Counted from the stretch's first letter, positions 53,003-62,581 are shown. The stretch is 64,000 nt of DNA from Prevotella sp. (GCA_023665755.1 JAMPDF010000001.1:493178-557177); one strand, 5' to 3'. The notes: generated by a model from the letters alone, not told the origin. A program made the numbers and translations.

Positions 53003-54058
53003 TTATTCACTATATCCATTATATAGACCTGGATGTAATGCCAAATTAATTGAATTGGCAATAATTTTAGACAGATCGTCTACTTCTGTATCAATTTCTT
53101 TCGGTGTAACCATTAAATTAAACCCATTAGGTGTAAGCACTTCTTCTACAAGTGTACGTTGCTCTGCTTCACTTAAAGTACCAAATTGTCCAAAGAAGGC
53201 AGCTTTTGTAGGTTCTTGAATATCTTGTGGCTGATTTAAATTTTCTTTCACAAGTGTGGATGAAAGTGCATTGGCTTTAGATGTTTTTCCGTTTAATTCT
53301 AGATTCAAATATTTTAATACCATTTGAATAGTATTGACTGTAATGGTGGTTGCATCTACAACGGTAGGAATACCGATAGCTATAACTGGTTTATGAAGAG
53401 TTTCAAAAGATATTTCCTTTCTTTTGTTTCCTACTCCTGAGCCTGGTTTGATTCCCGTATCTGTAATTTGAATAGTTTTATTGATACGTTCAACTGAATT
53501 GGTAGCTAGCGCATCGATGACAATTACAAAATCTGCTTGTACTTTTTCTAAAACTGTCTCAATAACATCATAAGTTTCTATTCCGGTTGTTCCCATCACT
53601 CCTGGTGACATTGCGCAAACATTAGAAAAGCCTTCACTTAAGGCATTCATATTGGCCAAATGTCTAGTTACAATTGTATTGTCTATGACGATGGGACCAA
53701 TGGCATCTGGTGTCACATTACTATTTCCTAATCCCACAACAAATGCTTTTTGACCGAGCAAATGATTTTCTTTTAAACATTCTACTAAAACCTCCGCGAC
53801 TGCTTTTTCTGTTTTTTCTAAATGAAGCGTATCATGGATATTGATTTTAGATAAGTCTATCGTATAATAATTTCCTGGTTTTTTACTCACTATCTCTGAT
53901 GCTTTTTCCCCAACAATACTTTTATGGATAGGAATATCAAATGAAGTATAACTATGTGTCACAAAATCAGGGATATCTTCATCAAGATGTTTTTGATATT
54001 CATCATATGCAAGATCTGTTCTTGCCAATACAAAATAAGCATTTTCATTTTTATTCAT
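53003..54058 (-). CDS. gpr: Germination protease GPR
   Basis: A 351-residue aspartic-type protease that degrades small acid-soluble spore proteins during germination; made as an inactive zymogen in the forespore. The N-terminal ARTDLAYDE matches the region of self-cleavage. The body VVGLGNSNVTPDAIGPIVIDN, MSPGVMGTTGIET, DALATNSVERINKTIQITDTGIKPGSGVGN is strongly conserved. The gene presupposes SASPs elsewhere in the genome. Candidate forespore promoter just upstream. Confidence 0.97.
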   Translation of the reverse strand: MNKNENAYFVLARTDLAYDEYQKHLDEDIPDFVTHSYTSFDIPIHKSIVGEKASEIVSKKPGNYYTIDLSKINIHDTLHLEKTEKAVAEVLVECLKENHLLGQKAFVVGLGNSNVTPDAIGPIVIDNTIVTRHLANMNALSEGFSNVCAMSPGVMGTTGIETYDVIETVLEKVQADFVIVIDALATNSVERINKTIQITDTGIKPGSGVGNKRKEISFETLHKPVIAIGIPTVVDATTITVNTIQMVLKYLNLELNGKTSKANALSSTLVKENLNQPQDIQEPTKAAFFGQFGTLSEAEQRTLVEEVLTPNGFNLMVTPKEIDTEVDDLSKIIANSINLALHPGLYNGYSE

Positions 54059-54073
54059 TTTATCACCTCAAAA

Positions 54074-54104
54074 TAGTATGAGTCAGATTTTGAAATAATA
54101 TGCA
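54074..54104 (-). promoter_or_regulatory. Candidate sigma-F/sigma-G promoter of gpr
   Basis: TGCATA (54099–54104), 18 bp, CATACTA (54074–54080): matches the forespore consensus TGnATA…CATACTA. In Bacillus gpr is also transcribed by forespore sigma factors. Confidence 0.7.
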
Positions 54105-54129
54105 AAAATGATTTATAATAAAAACAAGA

Positions 54130-54705
54130 TCAATCGACCTTGTTTAAAGTAGAATTTAATTTTAAAATGTGTAAGTAAGAAAGTATTTTGATTAAGATAG
54201 GAATAAGGATTAGTTGTAAGAGAATACCAGGCCATGCGGTGACAAAGGCACCAGTTATAAATAGTGCCCAAGTGAAATAATTTGCATCAAATAATCCACA
54301 AACCATTCTTGATACTCCCCATAATAGTCTTCCTATCAACATTGCCGCAATCAAAGCAGTATAAATACGAATCAAAGAATGAGAATTCATTTTTGTTCCA
54401 AGTATACCATATATAGCTCCACTTACAATACCATAAGTGGCCAGTTCAATCATCATACAAATTGCTGTTGGATATAATGGTGGCATACCCCAAAATATGG
54501 ATCTCGTAATGGGTAAAATCATACCAATTATTCCCCCATACTTAGGTCCCAAAATCAGTCCGCATAAAAGTACTGGTATATGCATAGGACAAAGCATATT
54601 TCCAATAGTTGGGATTCTCAATGTGATTAAAGGAAGTACCCAGCCCATTACTAAAAAGCATGCACTAAGTACCATTTTTCGAAGTGCAACCGATGCTTTA
54701 TTCAT
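54130..54705 (-). CDS. ECF transporter S component
   Basis: A 191-residue membrane protein with about six hydrophobic segments. The S-component pattern PMHIPVLLCGLILGPKYGGIIGMILP followed by GMPPLYPTAICMMIELATYG is clear. S components bind a vitamin or metal and use shared EcfAA'T modules, which are not in the window. The substrate is unknown. It overlaps the DUF362 gene by 8 bases, so the two are coupled. Confidence 0.9.
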   Translation of the reverse strand: MNKASVALRKMVLSACFLVMGWVLPLITLRIPTIGNMLCPMHIPVLLCGLILGPKYGGIIGMILPITRSIFWGMPPLYPTAICMMIELATYGIVSGAIYGILGTKMNSHSLIRIYTALIAAMLIGRLLWGVSRMVCGLFDANYFTWALFITGAFVTAWPGILLQLILIPILIKILSYLHILKLNSTLNKVD

Positions 54706-55570
54706 TGGTGATCTCTATTAATTCATAATCTCTAGACCCATACCCCAGTTTAGCAGCTGTTTCAATAGTGTGAATACCATTTCTACTTTCTACTCGTTCA
54801 ATAAAATGATCACGACCTTTATCTGTAGAAGCGTATACCAAATCAATACAAGCTTGATCAATTGCAATAGGGTCATCTGAAATCAGTACGCCAATATCTT
54901 TTATGCATGGGTCTTCTGCAACGGCACAGCAATCACAATCTACTGACATATTCTTCATTACATTGATATACACGATTTGACCTTTAAAATATTCTACAAT
55001 AGAACCAGCTGCCTCAGCCATAGCCTCCAAAAAATGATCATGATTAGCTGTCCAAATGTCTTCTGGGACACCACAACCATGAATATAGGCTTTACCATAA
55101 GAAGACGCTATTCCAATCGAGAGTTGTTTTAACGCTCCCCCATATCCTCCCATTGGATGACCTTTAAAGTGAGACAAGACAAGCATAGCATCATAATTTA
55201 CTAAGTCTTTACCTACATAGTTTTTTTGAATCACCTTCCCATCGGGAATATTTAAAACAAGATCAGGTCCCTCTTTATCCAACAAATCTACTTTGAATGC
55301 ATCTAGCCAACCATGTTTTTCAAATGTTTTCATATGTTTTTCGGTTGTATCTCTTTCACCATCATATGCCGTATTGCATTCAACTACAGTTCCTTTTACT
55401 TCGTGAATGATATCAGCAAAAAAATCAGGGCCTAAAAAATTTTGGTTTCCTGGTTCACCAGAGTGTAGCTTTACCGCAATATTTCCCTCTAAATCTTTTC
55501 CTAATCTGCGGTATAATTTAACTAACTCACTAGGTGTGATGTGTTTTGAAAAATAAACTTTTGATTTCAT
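54698..55570 (-). CDS. DUF362-family protein
   Basis: A 290-residue protein of the DUF362 family. Visible features: VKLHSGEPGNQNFLGPDF, a VVECNTAYDGERDTTEKH segment, LVLSHFKGHPMGGYGGALKQLSIG, and a Cys cluster CDCCAVAEDPC around residue 215, which might bind metal or an Fe-S cluster. Family members are often annotated as Fe-S or ferredoxin-like proteins, but their role is unknown. It is translationally coupled to an ECF S component, which suggests that it handles the imported compound. Confidence 0.85.
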   Translation of the reverse strand: MKSKVYFSKHITPSELVKLYRRLGKDLEGNIAVKLHSGEPGNQNFLGPDFFADIIHEVKGTVVECNTAYDGERDTTEKHMKTFEKHGWLDAFKVDLLDKEGPDLVLNIPDGKVIQKNYVGKDLVNYDAMLVLSHFKGHPMGGYGGALKQLSIGIASSYGKAYIHGCGVPEDIWTANHDHFLEAMAEAAGSIVEYFKGQIVYINVMKNMSVDCDCCAVAEDPCIKDIGVLISDDPIAIDQACIDLVYASTDKGRDHFIERVESRNGIHTIETAAKLGYGSRDYELIEITNE

Positions 55571-55860
55571 AAACTTCTCCTTCCTTATTATATAATATAT
55601 TATACTATATGATTCATTTTTTTTCTTTTTTTGACTTTCATTTATTAATCTATTTTATTATTTCTAAAATAGTCAATATATTTTCATATTATTTCTTGCA
55701 AACACACATATGCCCATAATTTGATATAAACAAATTTGCACATCAATTAGCAAGGCATTCATTAATTTTGTTTGTCCTAAAATCCTAATTATTAAAATAC
55801 ATTTTACCCTTCAGGATACATAACAAGAATATACATCGTTAAAATGATATTTTTTGTATC
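55571..55860. other. AT-rich intergenic stretch
   Basis: Very AT-rich, holding the ribosome site (AAGGAAGGAG) and presumed promoter of the DUF362 gene. I see no reading frame, aptamer or strong hairpin. A riboswitch might be expected before an ECF S component but I cannot find one. Confidence 0.5.
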
Positions 55861-57891
55861 TCATCGTTTATAAACATTGAATGGTTTCTTTCTAAACTTA
55901 TGGGCTGATCCAATAGCTTTTAAGGGAATTACATTCAATCGATATTGTTCCTTTTCTAAATCTAAATATGCCCAAATTTTACCTTCAGTCTCTTCAAATT
56001 TTTTTCTATCTTGCACATCTTCTTGGAAAAATAAAATGACATGATGACAAAAAATGTTTCCTTTTTGTTTTGTTCCAATGCAAATTTCTACAATTTCTTC
56101 GTTTTCTTTTGCTATTTCTATAATTTGATTGATGACTTCATCATTTGTAAAAACGTGTAGATTGTCAGTTGTATTTAGTTGTAATACATCGCCTAATACT
56201 TGTTGAGTATCATACATGGAAGCCGCCGATTCTCTTAATTCATTTCTTAATTCTAATTTACCTGTAATAGAGCTGTATTCTCCTAGTGCTTGAAATGCAT
56301 TTGATGCAAAATGAGAATTTTTTTCTTCAAACACCAATTGTAAATGAGGAATACATTCGTCACTAAATTCATAGAATGCCAAAACTAATCCTAAAATAAG
56401 ATTGGCTCTAGAATTATCCTTTGCTGTATCAAGTACTTTTATGGCACAACTTTTGGCAAATTCCATTTCCCCATATTGATATGCTTCATCCATTAAAGAT
56501 TGGACTTCACTAATTTCTATGTCAAAATTAGATGCTATAGCTAACTTTTTCCTAGCGGCATACTGATCATAAGTTTCAATAAAATGATCAAATACTTCTA
56601 CTTTTTCGTTTTCTAATACTTTTTGATTTACTTCTCTATAAAAAAGTTGAATATCCGCATCAAAATAATTGGATGGCTGAATAGTTGGATCAACTTCTCC
56701 ACTTGCAAACTTCTCAACTCTTTGCTTTACATTCGGATGCGTAGGTAATCTTGATTCAAGATGATTTTTAGAAGCAAAGATAAAAAAGTCTTGATGTTGA
56801 TTATAAAAGGACAAGTAGCCTTCAAAATATTGTTGAATCACTTCATCATCCCATTGGTGCTTTTTGGATAATGCATATTCTATATCGCATCTAGGAATTT
56901 TATATGCATAGGATAAACCAAATATTTTAATAGCCCCCCTAGCAAATGCATCTCCAACATTTTTATTTAAAACTTCATCATCAGCCTTTGTTTCATATGC
57001 GATTGAAATACTTTGTTCTAATATTTCATTATCAAATAATATTAAACCCATTTTTGGATAAACAAATAAGTATATGTTTTGTGGTAAAAGAATTTTTAAT
57101 AGATTGATACACTTCATTTTAACTTTAGATAATTTTGTGTAATCTTGTTTATAATGGGCAATTTCATGATAAATAATAGCTCTTATTTCTTCTTTTGTAA
57201 AAAACTTTAATATAAGATTTCCAATCGAAATGATGATTCTGTCATTACATTCTAAGATTCCTACATTTACTTCATCAATGATGGTAATCTCAATTTCTTT
57301 TTTGATGCCTTCTTCTTCAAATATATCTTTAATAAATTGATAAGTTAAAGGATATTTCGTTTGGCTTGGTCCTTTATCCAATAAATTCATAAACAGAGCA
57401 TAAAAAATTCTATTCCCTGCACCAATCAAAATTAAAAGTAGTGCTCCTATAATAGAGATATACAATCCTGCTACTTCCACTTCTTTTAAATGATAAAACA
57501 CCTTGAATGCAAACCCATTTATGAATATGAGTAGGATTTGAAAAATATAAAATACCATTACGTAAATACAAACTTTTTTATAGTTCGTTATCATTCTTTT
57601 GTAATTTTTTTCAAAGTTTTGAAGTGCTTCATCTTTCCTTTCTAATACCCTGGATAAAATTTCTTCACCATTTATTTCTTGTAATTGTCTATTATACCTT
57701 TTAGCCCTTTGGAAATTAAATAAAAATAATAGCATCAATAATATGTTTATGATGATTAAAATTTTCCATATATTCATATCAATATTGAATTGATGGCCAA
57801 CTAAAATACCTAAAATATATGTTCCACCCAATAATATAATTGACGATGAAAAAGCTAAAATGATTGCTAAAGTTTTGTGCTGCTTATTCAC
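55861..57891 (-). CDS. M48-family membrane metalloprotease with C-terminal helical repeats
   Basis: A 676-residue membrane protein. Two hydrophobic pairs at about 8–60 and 105–165 precede a zinc peptidase domain with HEIAH (242–246) and a third ligand E300 in YETKADD, as in M48. HPNVKQRVE near 390 is also typical of M48. The C-terminal ~270 residues look like TPR-type helical repeats plus a mixed domain. HtpX/Ste24-like enzymes process membrane proteins; the long extension sets this one apart. Stand-alone gene. Confidence 0.88.
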   Translation of the reverse strand: MNKQHKTLAIILAFSSSIILLGGTYILGILVGHQFNIDMNIWKILIIINILLMLLFLFNFQRAKRYNRQLQEINGEEILSRVLERKDEALQNFEKNYKRMITNYKKVCIYVMVFYIFQILLIFINGFAFKVFYHLKEVEVAGLYISIIGALLLILIGAGNRIFYALFMNLLDKGPSQTKYPLTYQFIKDIFEEEGIKKEIEITIIDEVNVGILECNDRIIISIGNLILKFFTKEEIRAIIYHEIAHYKQDYTKLSKVKMKCINLLKILLPQNIYLFVYPKMGLILFDNEILEQSISIAYETKADDEVLNKNVGDAFARGAIKIFGLSYAYKIPRCDIEYALSKKHQWDDEVIQQYFEGYLSFYNQHQDFFIFASKNHLESRLPTHPNVKQRVEKFASGEVDPTIQPSNYFDADIQLFYREVNQKVLENEKVEVFDHFIETYDQYAARKKLAIASNFDIEISEVQSLMDEAYQYGEMEFAKSCAIKVLDTAKDNSRANLILGLVLAFYEFSDECIPHLQLVFEEKNSHFASNAFQALGEYSSITGKLELRNELRESAASMYDTQQVLGDVLQLNTTDNLHVFTNDEVINQIIEIAKENEEIVEICIGTKQKGNIFCHHVILFFQEDVQDRKKFEETEGKIWAYLDLEKEQYRLNVIPLKAIGSAHKFRKKPFNVYKR

Positions 57892-58132
57892 TATTGTACT
57901 CCTTTATTCATTATTTAATTATATTATACCACATAAATTGAAAAAAACATATGAAATGAAAAATTGAAATGGTTTACTTGATTATATTTTAAAATATATA
58001 GCTGCTAGACCTATATTTTCACTTTCTATATTTTTTATTTGGTCCTATATTTTGCAAAACCTATTTCTACTAAACATTTTCTTTATGTATCTTTAGGTAT
58101 TTTTATTCGTTTTACTTTATATATGATTAAAT
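57892..58132. other. AT-rich intergenic stretch
   Basis: No gene visible. It contains three near copies of CTATATTTT at about 58010–58052 but no hairpin or ribosome site, apart from the presumed promoter region of the M48 gene. Confidence 0.4.
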
Positions 58133-58162
58133 AAAAGAGCCTAGATTACTAATCTGGCTCTT
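58133..58162 (-). terminator. Terminator of the DUF4097 lipoprotein gene
   Basis: AAGAGCC-AGATTA…TAATCT-GGCTCTT stem with one bulge and a T-rich tail on the minus strand. Confidence 0.7.
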
Positions 58163-58214
58163 GATTCATTTTTATATTTGAGATATAATATTTGATTTTC
58201 TACTTCATCTACTC

Positions 58215-58883
58215 TTATTCACTTTTGAAATCAAGTTTGATATTTCCGTGATTACATTTTACTTTTAATCCTTTTGCTCCTTCCTTTTTTTCCAATGGCA
58301 AATTGCAATCACCTTTTTTTATACTACATGAAATTGAAAAATCATCCCAACCTCCCAAAATTGTTCCTGTAATATTCCCATTTTTAGTTGATAAATCAAG
58401 TGTCTGTCCTACACTGATTTGATTCACTTCAATATTCCCACCATTGGATAATAAGCATACACTGTTTGCTACTGCCAATGCATTTACCCTAATTGATTCA
58501 TTAGTTGTCTGGATAGATAAAGTTGATATGATATAATTGGGCAATTGAATATTGATTCTGCGATATGCTTTTGGTGCTTTTGTTGCAATGAAATCAGTCC
58601 ATTTCTTAACGCGAGATAATTTTATAATTAATTCATGATTCTCAGAAACTTGAATATCTAGATATTCTTTTTCATTATCAAAATAATCGATATGAATCTG
58701 ATTATCATCTGATGCCCCTATTTCTATTTCCCTATTTGCTACATCGATGTGAACAGATTCAATAACATCGTCTTTAGAAGAATAACTCTTGACTATAAAG
58801 TGATCATGACGAGAACATCCTGTACCTATCAAAAGGGTTAAATTAACCATCATACATATTGCTAGTAAAAATTTTTTTTGCAT
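58215..58883 (-). CDS. DUF4097-type lipoprotein
   Basis: A 222-residue lipoprotein. The signal peptide ends in IGTGC (C23). The rest is a repetitive beta structure with the VxIxxxNGNIxG-type turns of the DUF4097 (putative adhesin) family: LSNGGNIEVNQI, LSTKNGNITGTI, VKCNHGNIKLDF. Such proteins often sit in regulated envelope-stress loci. Its promoter is of the MerR-activated type and the regulator is divergent. Confidence 0.82.
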   Translation of the reverse strand: MQKKFLLAICMMVNLTLLIGTGCSRHDHFIVKSYSSKDDVIESVHIDVANREIEIGASDDNQIHIDYFDNEKEYLDIQVSENHELIIKLSRVKKWTDFIATKAPKAYRRINIQLPNYIISTLSIQTTNESIRVNALAVANSVCLLSNGGNIEVNQISVGQTLDLSTKNGNITGTILGGWDDFSISCSIKKGDCNLPLEKKEGAKGLKVKCNHGNIKLDFKSE

Positions 58884-58907
58884 AAAGCCTCCTTATAATT
58901 ATATGAT

Positions 58908-58936
58908 TTGACAACGATTTCGTTCATTGTTATAAT
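58908..58936 (+). promoter_or_regulatory. Promoter of the MerR-family gene
   Basis: TTGACA (58908–58913), 17 bp, TATAAT (58931–58936). It overlaps the oppositely directed lipoprotein promoter, so binding at the shared operator would affect both. Confidence 0.82.
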
Positions 58937-58937
58937 A

Positions 58938-58968
58938 AGTATATACCTTTGTGTTACACAAAAGTCAA
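58938..58968 (-). promoter_or_regulatory. MerR-type promoter of the DUF4097 gene with operator
   Basis: TTGACT (58963–58968) and TATACT (58938–58943) are 19 bp apart, the over-long spacing of MerR-activated promoters. The spacer carries the dyad TTTGTGT-A-ACACAAA. This strongly suggests activation by the neighbouring MerR protein. Confidence 0.85.
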
Positions 58969-58985
58969 GGAGATTAATATTTTAC

Positions 58986-59765
58986 ATGAAAACTTACTTT
59001 TCCATTAGTCAAACCGCCAAAATGGTAGGGATGACAACTGAAACATTACGACATTATGATCGAATCAATTTGGTCAAGCCTTGTAAAACAGATGAGCATA
59101 CAAAATATCGATACTATTCAGAACAAGAAATCATTCGGTTAAATACAGTTAAATCATTACAATGTATGGATTTAACGCTTGCTGAAATACAAACAATCCT
59201 AGAATATGATGATTTTGATAAAATTGCCAAATTATTAAAGCAAGCAGAACAAAAAGTAACTCAGAAAATTGCCGAATTAGAATATGCGAAAGAAAAAATT
59301 CAACGAGCTCAATTATTTTACGAGCATAAATTGAATGATGAATGGAAAAATGAAAATATTTTTGTAAAAACGATTCCACAAAGAGCGATACTCTTATCCA
59401 ATACTATGACCAAGCTATCTCTTCATAATTTATGGAATTATCATCATCACTATTATACACAAATATCACAAGATGACCAAGACTATTTTGAATTTGAAGA
59501 TCTAGCCGGTATCTATGAAAGCAATAATCAATTTCATTTATTTGCGGTATGCACAAAATTTAAACAAACAGAAGGATTAATGATTCTGCCTGAAGGACAA
59601 TATCTATGCGCAGATTGCACAAAAAAAAATAGAAAACAAGTATTACAAAACATATTGAAAATTGCCTCAACGAAATACCACATCATTCCTAAATATACGA
59701 TATATATTATTGTCCTTTCAGGAATATTGCAGTGGAACTACCAAATACAAATCTATCTTGAATAA
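58986..59765 (+). CDS. MerR-family transcriptional regulator
   Basis: A 259-residue regulator. N-terminal winged helix: YFSISQTAKMVGMTTETLRHYDRINLVKP and KYRYYSEQEIIRLNTVKSLQCMDLTLAEI. A coiled-coil dimer helix follows (about 85–115, KIAELEYAKEKIQRAQ), then an effector domain of about 140 residues resembling BmrR-type drug-binding domains. The ATG at 58986 is chosen because the upstream frame runs through the promoter. It probably activates the divergent DUF4097 lipoprotein gene and represses itself. Confidence 0.9.
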   Translation: MKTYFSISQTAKMVGMTTETLRHYDRINLVKPCKTDEHTKYRYYSEQEIIRLNTVKSLQCMDLTLAEIQTILEYDDFDKIAKLLKQAEQKVTQKIAELEYAKEKIQRAQLFYEHKLNDEWKNENIFVKTIPQRAILLSNTMTKLSLHNLWNYHHHYYTQISQDDQDYFEFEDLAGIYESNNQFHLFAVCTKFKQTEGLMILPEGQYLCADCTKKNRKQVLQNILKIASTKYHIIPKYTIYIIVLSGILQWNYQIQIYLE

Positions 59766-59780
59766 AAACGATTGGAATCA

Positions 59781-59815
59781 AAAAAAGGTATGTTTTTAAC
59801 CATACCTTTTTTTAT
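59781..59815 (+). terminator. Terminator of the MerR-family gene
   Basis: AAAAAAGGTATG, 8-base loop, CATACCTTTTTTT. Confidence 0.9.
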
Positions 59816-60031
59816 CTTTCTAGGGTTCTCAATAGTGCAAAAATCCTTTCACATCACAATATTCAATTTTTATAAAACATAATATCATTTATTTGATAGC
59901 TAGATAATGATTGTTCCTTCAACTGCGGATTAAAAATAGAGCCTCTTCTATTTGTAAAAGATAATTTTTCAATTTAAAAATAATGACAACAAATTGATGA
60001 TTTAAATTAATACTCCTTTAGTATATCCTCA

Positions 60032-60529
60032 TTATAGCAATAATTCCACGCTTGTTGATATACTACTCCAAATTTTTCTCATGTAAGAATCAATATAATC
60101 AAAATCAATATTTCCATTAGAATCTACTGGTAACACGACTTCGTGTCTTACAAAGTCCTTTTTCCGATATTGCCTTCCATAAGGAAATTTATCTTTATCT
60201 TGACTAATAATAGTTGCGAAAAATAAAGCAGAGTACTTAGACAATTCAAATTCCTTAGGAATCAATACCAAAATATTATCATCACATCCAAATTTATAGT
60301 CTCGGTAAAACACATTGCAAAACATATCAATGGTAATTTTATTCTCATAGATTTTTATGTCATCATTAGAGATAAAATCACTAATTCCTTGATTAATGTA
60401 TCCAGCAGTAGCAAAGGGGATGTTTCCTGGATCTCTGTCTAATTCAACCAATCGCTTTCCTCTTTCTATATCAAATAAAGCATCTAATTTGAATTTTTTC
60501 CAAGATGAAGTATTCATATCATTACTCAT
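60032..60529 (-). CDS. Restriction-modification specificity subunit with one recognition domain
   Basis: A 165-residue S-type protein. It begins with SWKKFKLDALFDIERGKRL, the usual entry to a target-recognition domain, and continues FATAGYINQG, CDDNILVLIP and KFPYGRQYRKKDFVRHEVVLPVDSNGNIDFDYIDSYM, typical of BcgI/HaeIV-like specificity subunits. Those usually carry two such domains in 300–400 residues; only one is present. The ATG at 60529 follows GGAGGATATAG and overlaps the methylase-nuclease gene by 8 bases. It either works as a dimer or is a shortened remnant; 59816–60031 downstream shows no second domain. Confidence 0.82.
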   Translation of the reverse strand: MSNDMNTSSWKKFKLDALFDIERGKRLVELDRDPGNIPFATAGYINQGISDFISNDDIKIYENKITIDMFCNVFYRDYKFGCDDNILVLIPKEFELSKYSALFFATIISQDKDKFPYGRQYRKKDFVRHEVVLPVDSNGNIDFDYIDSYMRKIWSSISTSVELLL

Positions 60530-62378
60530 TTCTATATCCTCCTGTTTCAACCTTATGCGCTAAAAAGGATCTAATCGTTTGTGCAAAATCACTATTTTGC
60601 AATTTTGAATAATCTGTTTCCATATATGCTTCACATAACCATTCATCATCATGGTTAACATGCAAGTATGCAGATTTTCCTTTTTCAACTATTTTATCCC
60701 GATAATTTTGTAACCATTCATTTTCAATTTCACTCCATATGCCTTCTTTTGACTCCACTCTTCCAATCTTCTTCTTTTTGACAAATCCATCCTCTTTACA
60801 GAAACCAAAAAATGTTTTTTGAATATCAGAATGAGGCTTATGTGCCTCCCAAAGCATCACACAAACATTTGTTCCAGTGGGATAGAAAATTTCCTCAGGC
60901 ATTGAAAATACCGCTAGCAAGGTGTGCTTTTTAAACAATCGCTCACGAATCTCTTTATACTTAGTTCCAATAGCACAAGATAAAGGTACAACAACTGCTG
61001 CTTTACCTCCTACTACAAGATTTTTTAATAGTTGCTCCACAAATTCCAATTCGACCTTATCTTTTTGAGAATATGGAGGATTGATTAGACCAATATTACA
61101 ATTCTTCTTTTTGATTTTATTAATGATATTTGAATCAAAGCAATCTCCATAATAAATATTAGACTTTCCATCTTTTCGAATAATCATATTTGCAATTGCT
61201 AAAGTGTAAAGTTCTGGATCAAAATCAATACCAAATAAACTATTTTTTCTAATATCTTCTATTTCTTGTTGATTTGCTTCTTTAAACATTCTTGTCATTG
61301 CGGTTATCAAGAAAGAACCAGATCCACAACATATATCAACAACCTTGCTACATTTATTGACCTCAGTTAAATCACACATAAATTCAGTTAAATGCTGTGG
61401 TGTAAGAATGATACCTAATCCAGACCCATCCCCACCAGAATATTTAATAAATTCATGATAGAAAACGCCTAAAGCATCTAAAGTATTTTCTGCATGTAGC
61501 ATCATAGGTTTTATACAATTATCTAGTTTTTCTATATACCATCTAATTGATCCATCATCTCCAAGTTGTTTTTCTTTAATTTTGGTATTTGTCTTAAGAA
61601 TTTTAAAGGCTTGTAAAATATTATCAATTTTGTCTCTTTTAATATTGGTGTTTGATAAAACAGAGTCAATTGAATGAATCAAATTATCCATTATGGAATC
61701 AAAACTTGTAAGATTCATATAGTCATTCTCAAAGCTTGGATTATTTAATGCTATCAATACTCCAGCAATGAAAATAGGTTTATTTCTTTCGGTAACCTTA
61801 ACTTGCCTTAAATTTCTATGCATATCCAGGGCAAGTTTTCTAATCTCATCTAATGAGAATTTTCTTTGAATTTGTTCTCCTTTAAACAGGCGTAAATAAT
61901 TAGTATATTCTAAAACAACATCCTTAGAACGAGAATATTCTGCAAAACTATTTTGTTTTTTTCTCCATTCATATGCTGATACCTTAAGATTATTTTCATT
62001 AGTTCCACTTACTGCTAGAGCAATTACATTATATTTTTCTTTAAGATATTTAGCATAATATAAAACTCCATCCACAGCATATTTTTTAGGATGATTGTAA
62101 TGCAACGAGGAATGGTCCCTAACGTTCTTTTTGCATTCAACAACAAGTATTGTATTTGGATCATCACGAAATAAAATGATGAATTCTGGTTTTCCTCTAC
62201 CTGTAGTTTTATTAACCCTTATATTTAATGGTTCTTCTTCTGGCTTTCCACCAGCATTAGTTAGTAAATCCTTTATATCTGAATTGCTTGTGTCTCCTTG
62301 AGCAAATACATTATTCATAGATAATGTGACACCTAATAAATTCAAAGTTAAATTTTCTGTTACTCTTTCATTAGGCAT
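60522..62378 (-). CDS. BcgI-like nuclease–methyltransferase subunit
   Basis: A 618-residue fusion. The N-terminal part has a PD-(D/E)xK-type nuclease core: P64-E65 and E81-C-K83 (VVECKKN). A helical linker follows, then an N6-adenine methyltransferase with motif I DICCGSGSF (348–356) and motif IV NPPYSQ (423–428), preceded by the TPQHLTEFM segment of HsdM-like enzymes. With a separate S subunit this is the layout of type IIB (BcgI-like) systems, which cut on both sides of their site. It starts 2 bases after the HTH gene. The motif reading is mine; activity is not proven. Confidence 0.82.
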   Translation of the reverse strand: MPNERVTENLTLNLLGVTLSMNNVFAQGDTSNSDIKDLLTNAGGKPEEEPLNIRVNKTTGRGKPEFIILFRDDPNTILVVECKKNVRDHSSLHYNHPKKYAVDGVLYYAKYLKEKYNVIALAVSGTNENNLKVSAYEWRKKQNSFAEYSRSKDVVLEYTNYLRLFKGEQIQRKFSLDEIRKLALDMHRNLRQVKVTERNKPIFIAGVLIALNNPSFENDYMNLTSFDSIMDNLIHSIDSVLSNTNIKRDKIDNILQAFKILKTNTKIKEKQLGDDGSIRWYIEKLDNCIKPMMLHAENTLDALGVFYHEFIKYSGGDGSGLGIILTPQHLTEFMCDLTEVNKCSKVVDICCGSGSFLITAMTRMFKEANQQEIEDIRKNSLFGIDFDPELYTLAIANMIIRKDGKSNIYYGDCFDSNIINKIKKKNCNIGLINPPYSQKDKVELEFVEQLLKNLVVGGKAAVVVPLSCAIGTKYKEIRERLFKKHTLLAVFSMPEEIFYPTGTNVCVMLWEAHKPHSDIQKTFFGFCKEDGFVKKKKIGRVESKEGIWSEIENEWLQNYRDKIVEKGKSAYLHVNHDDEWLCEAYMETDYSKLQNSDFAQTIRSFLAHKVETGGYRNE

Positions 62379-62380
62379 AA

Positions 62381-62581
62381 TTATTTACCTACCTCTTCAA
62401 ATGTTATATTATTTTTATTGCAAAATGCTTCAAATATGGCCATACCTTTTCTTGTAGGTTCAGTTTTCCCCATTTCCCATCTAGAAATAGAGGCAACTGA
62501 TACATTTAGTTTTTGAGCTAATTCAGTTTGACTTAGATTCAGTTCAACCCTTACTTTCAATACCTTTTCTTTAAATTCCAT
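62381..62581 (-). CDS. XRE-family HTH controller of the restriction operon
   Basis: A 66-residue single-domain DNA-binding protein. The helix-turn-helix is complete: LNLSQTELAQKLNVSVASISRWEMGKTEPT. The ATG at 62581 has AGAGG at good spacing, whereas the ATG three codons earlier lies on top of it. It is the first gene of the restriction-modification operon, the position of C proteins that delay nuclease expression. The three-repeat element in its leader is the obvious binding site. Confidence 0.85.
   Translation of the reverse strand: MEFKEKVLKVRVELNLSQTELAQKLNVSVASISRWEMGKTEPTRKGMAIFEAFCNKNNITFEEVGK

Noticed and set aside
58010..58052. Three near copies of CTATATTTT
   Set aside because: Short, AT-only and irregularly spaced in an AT-rich gap; no gene or palindrome associated.
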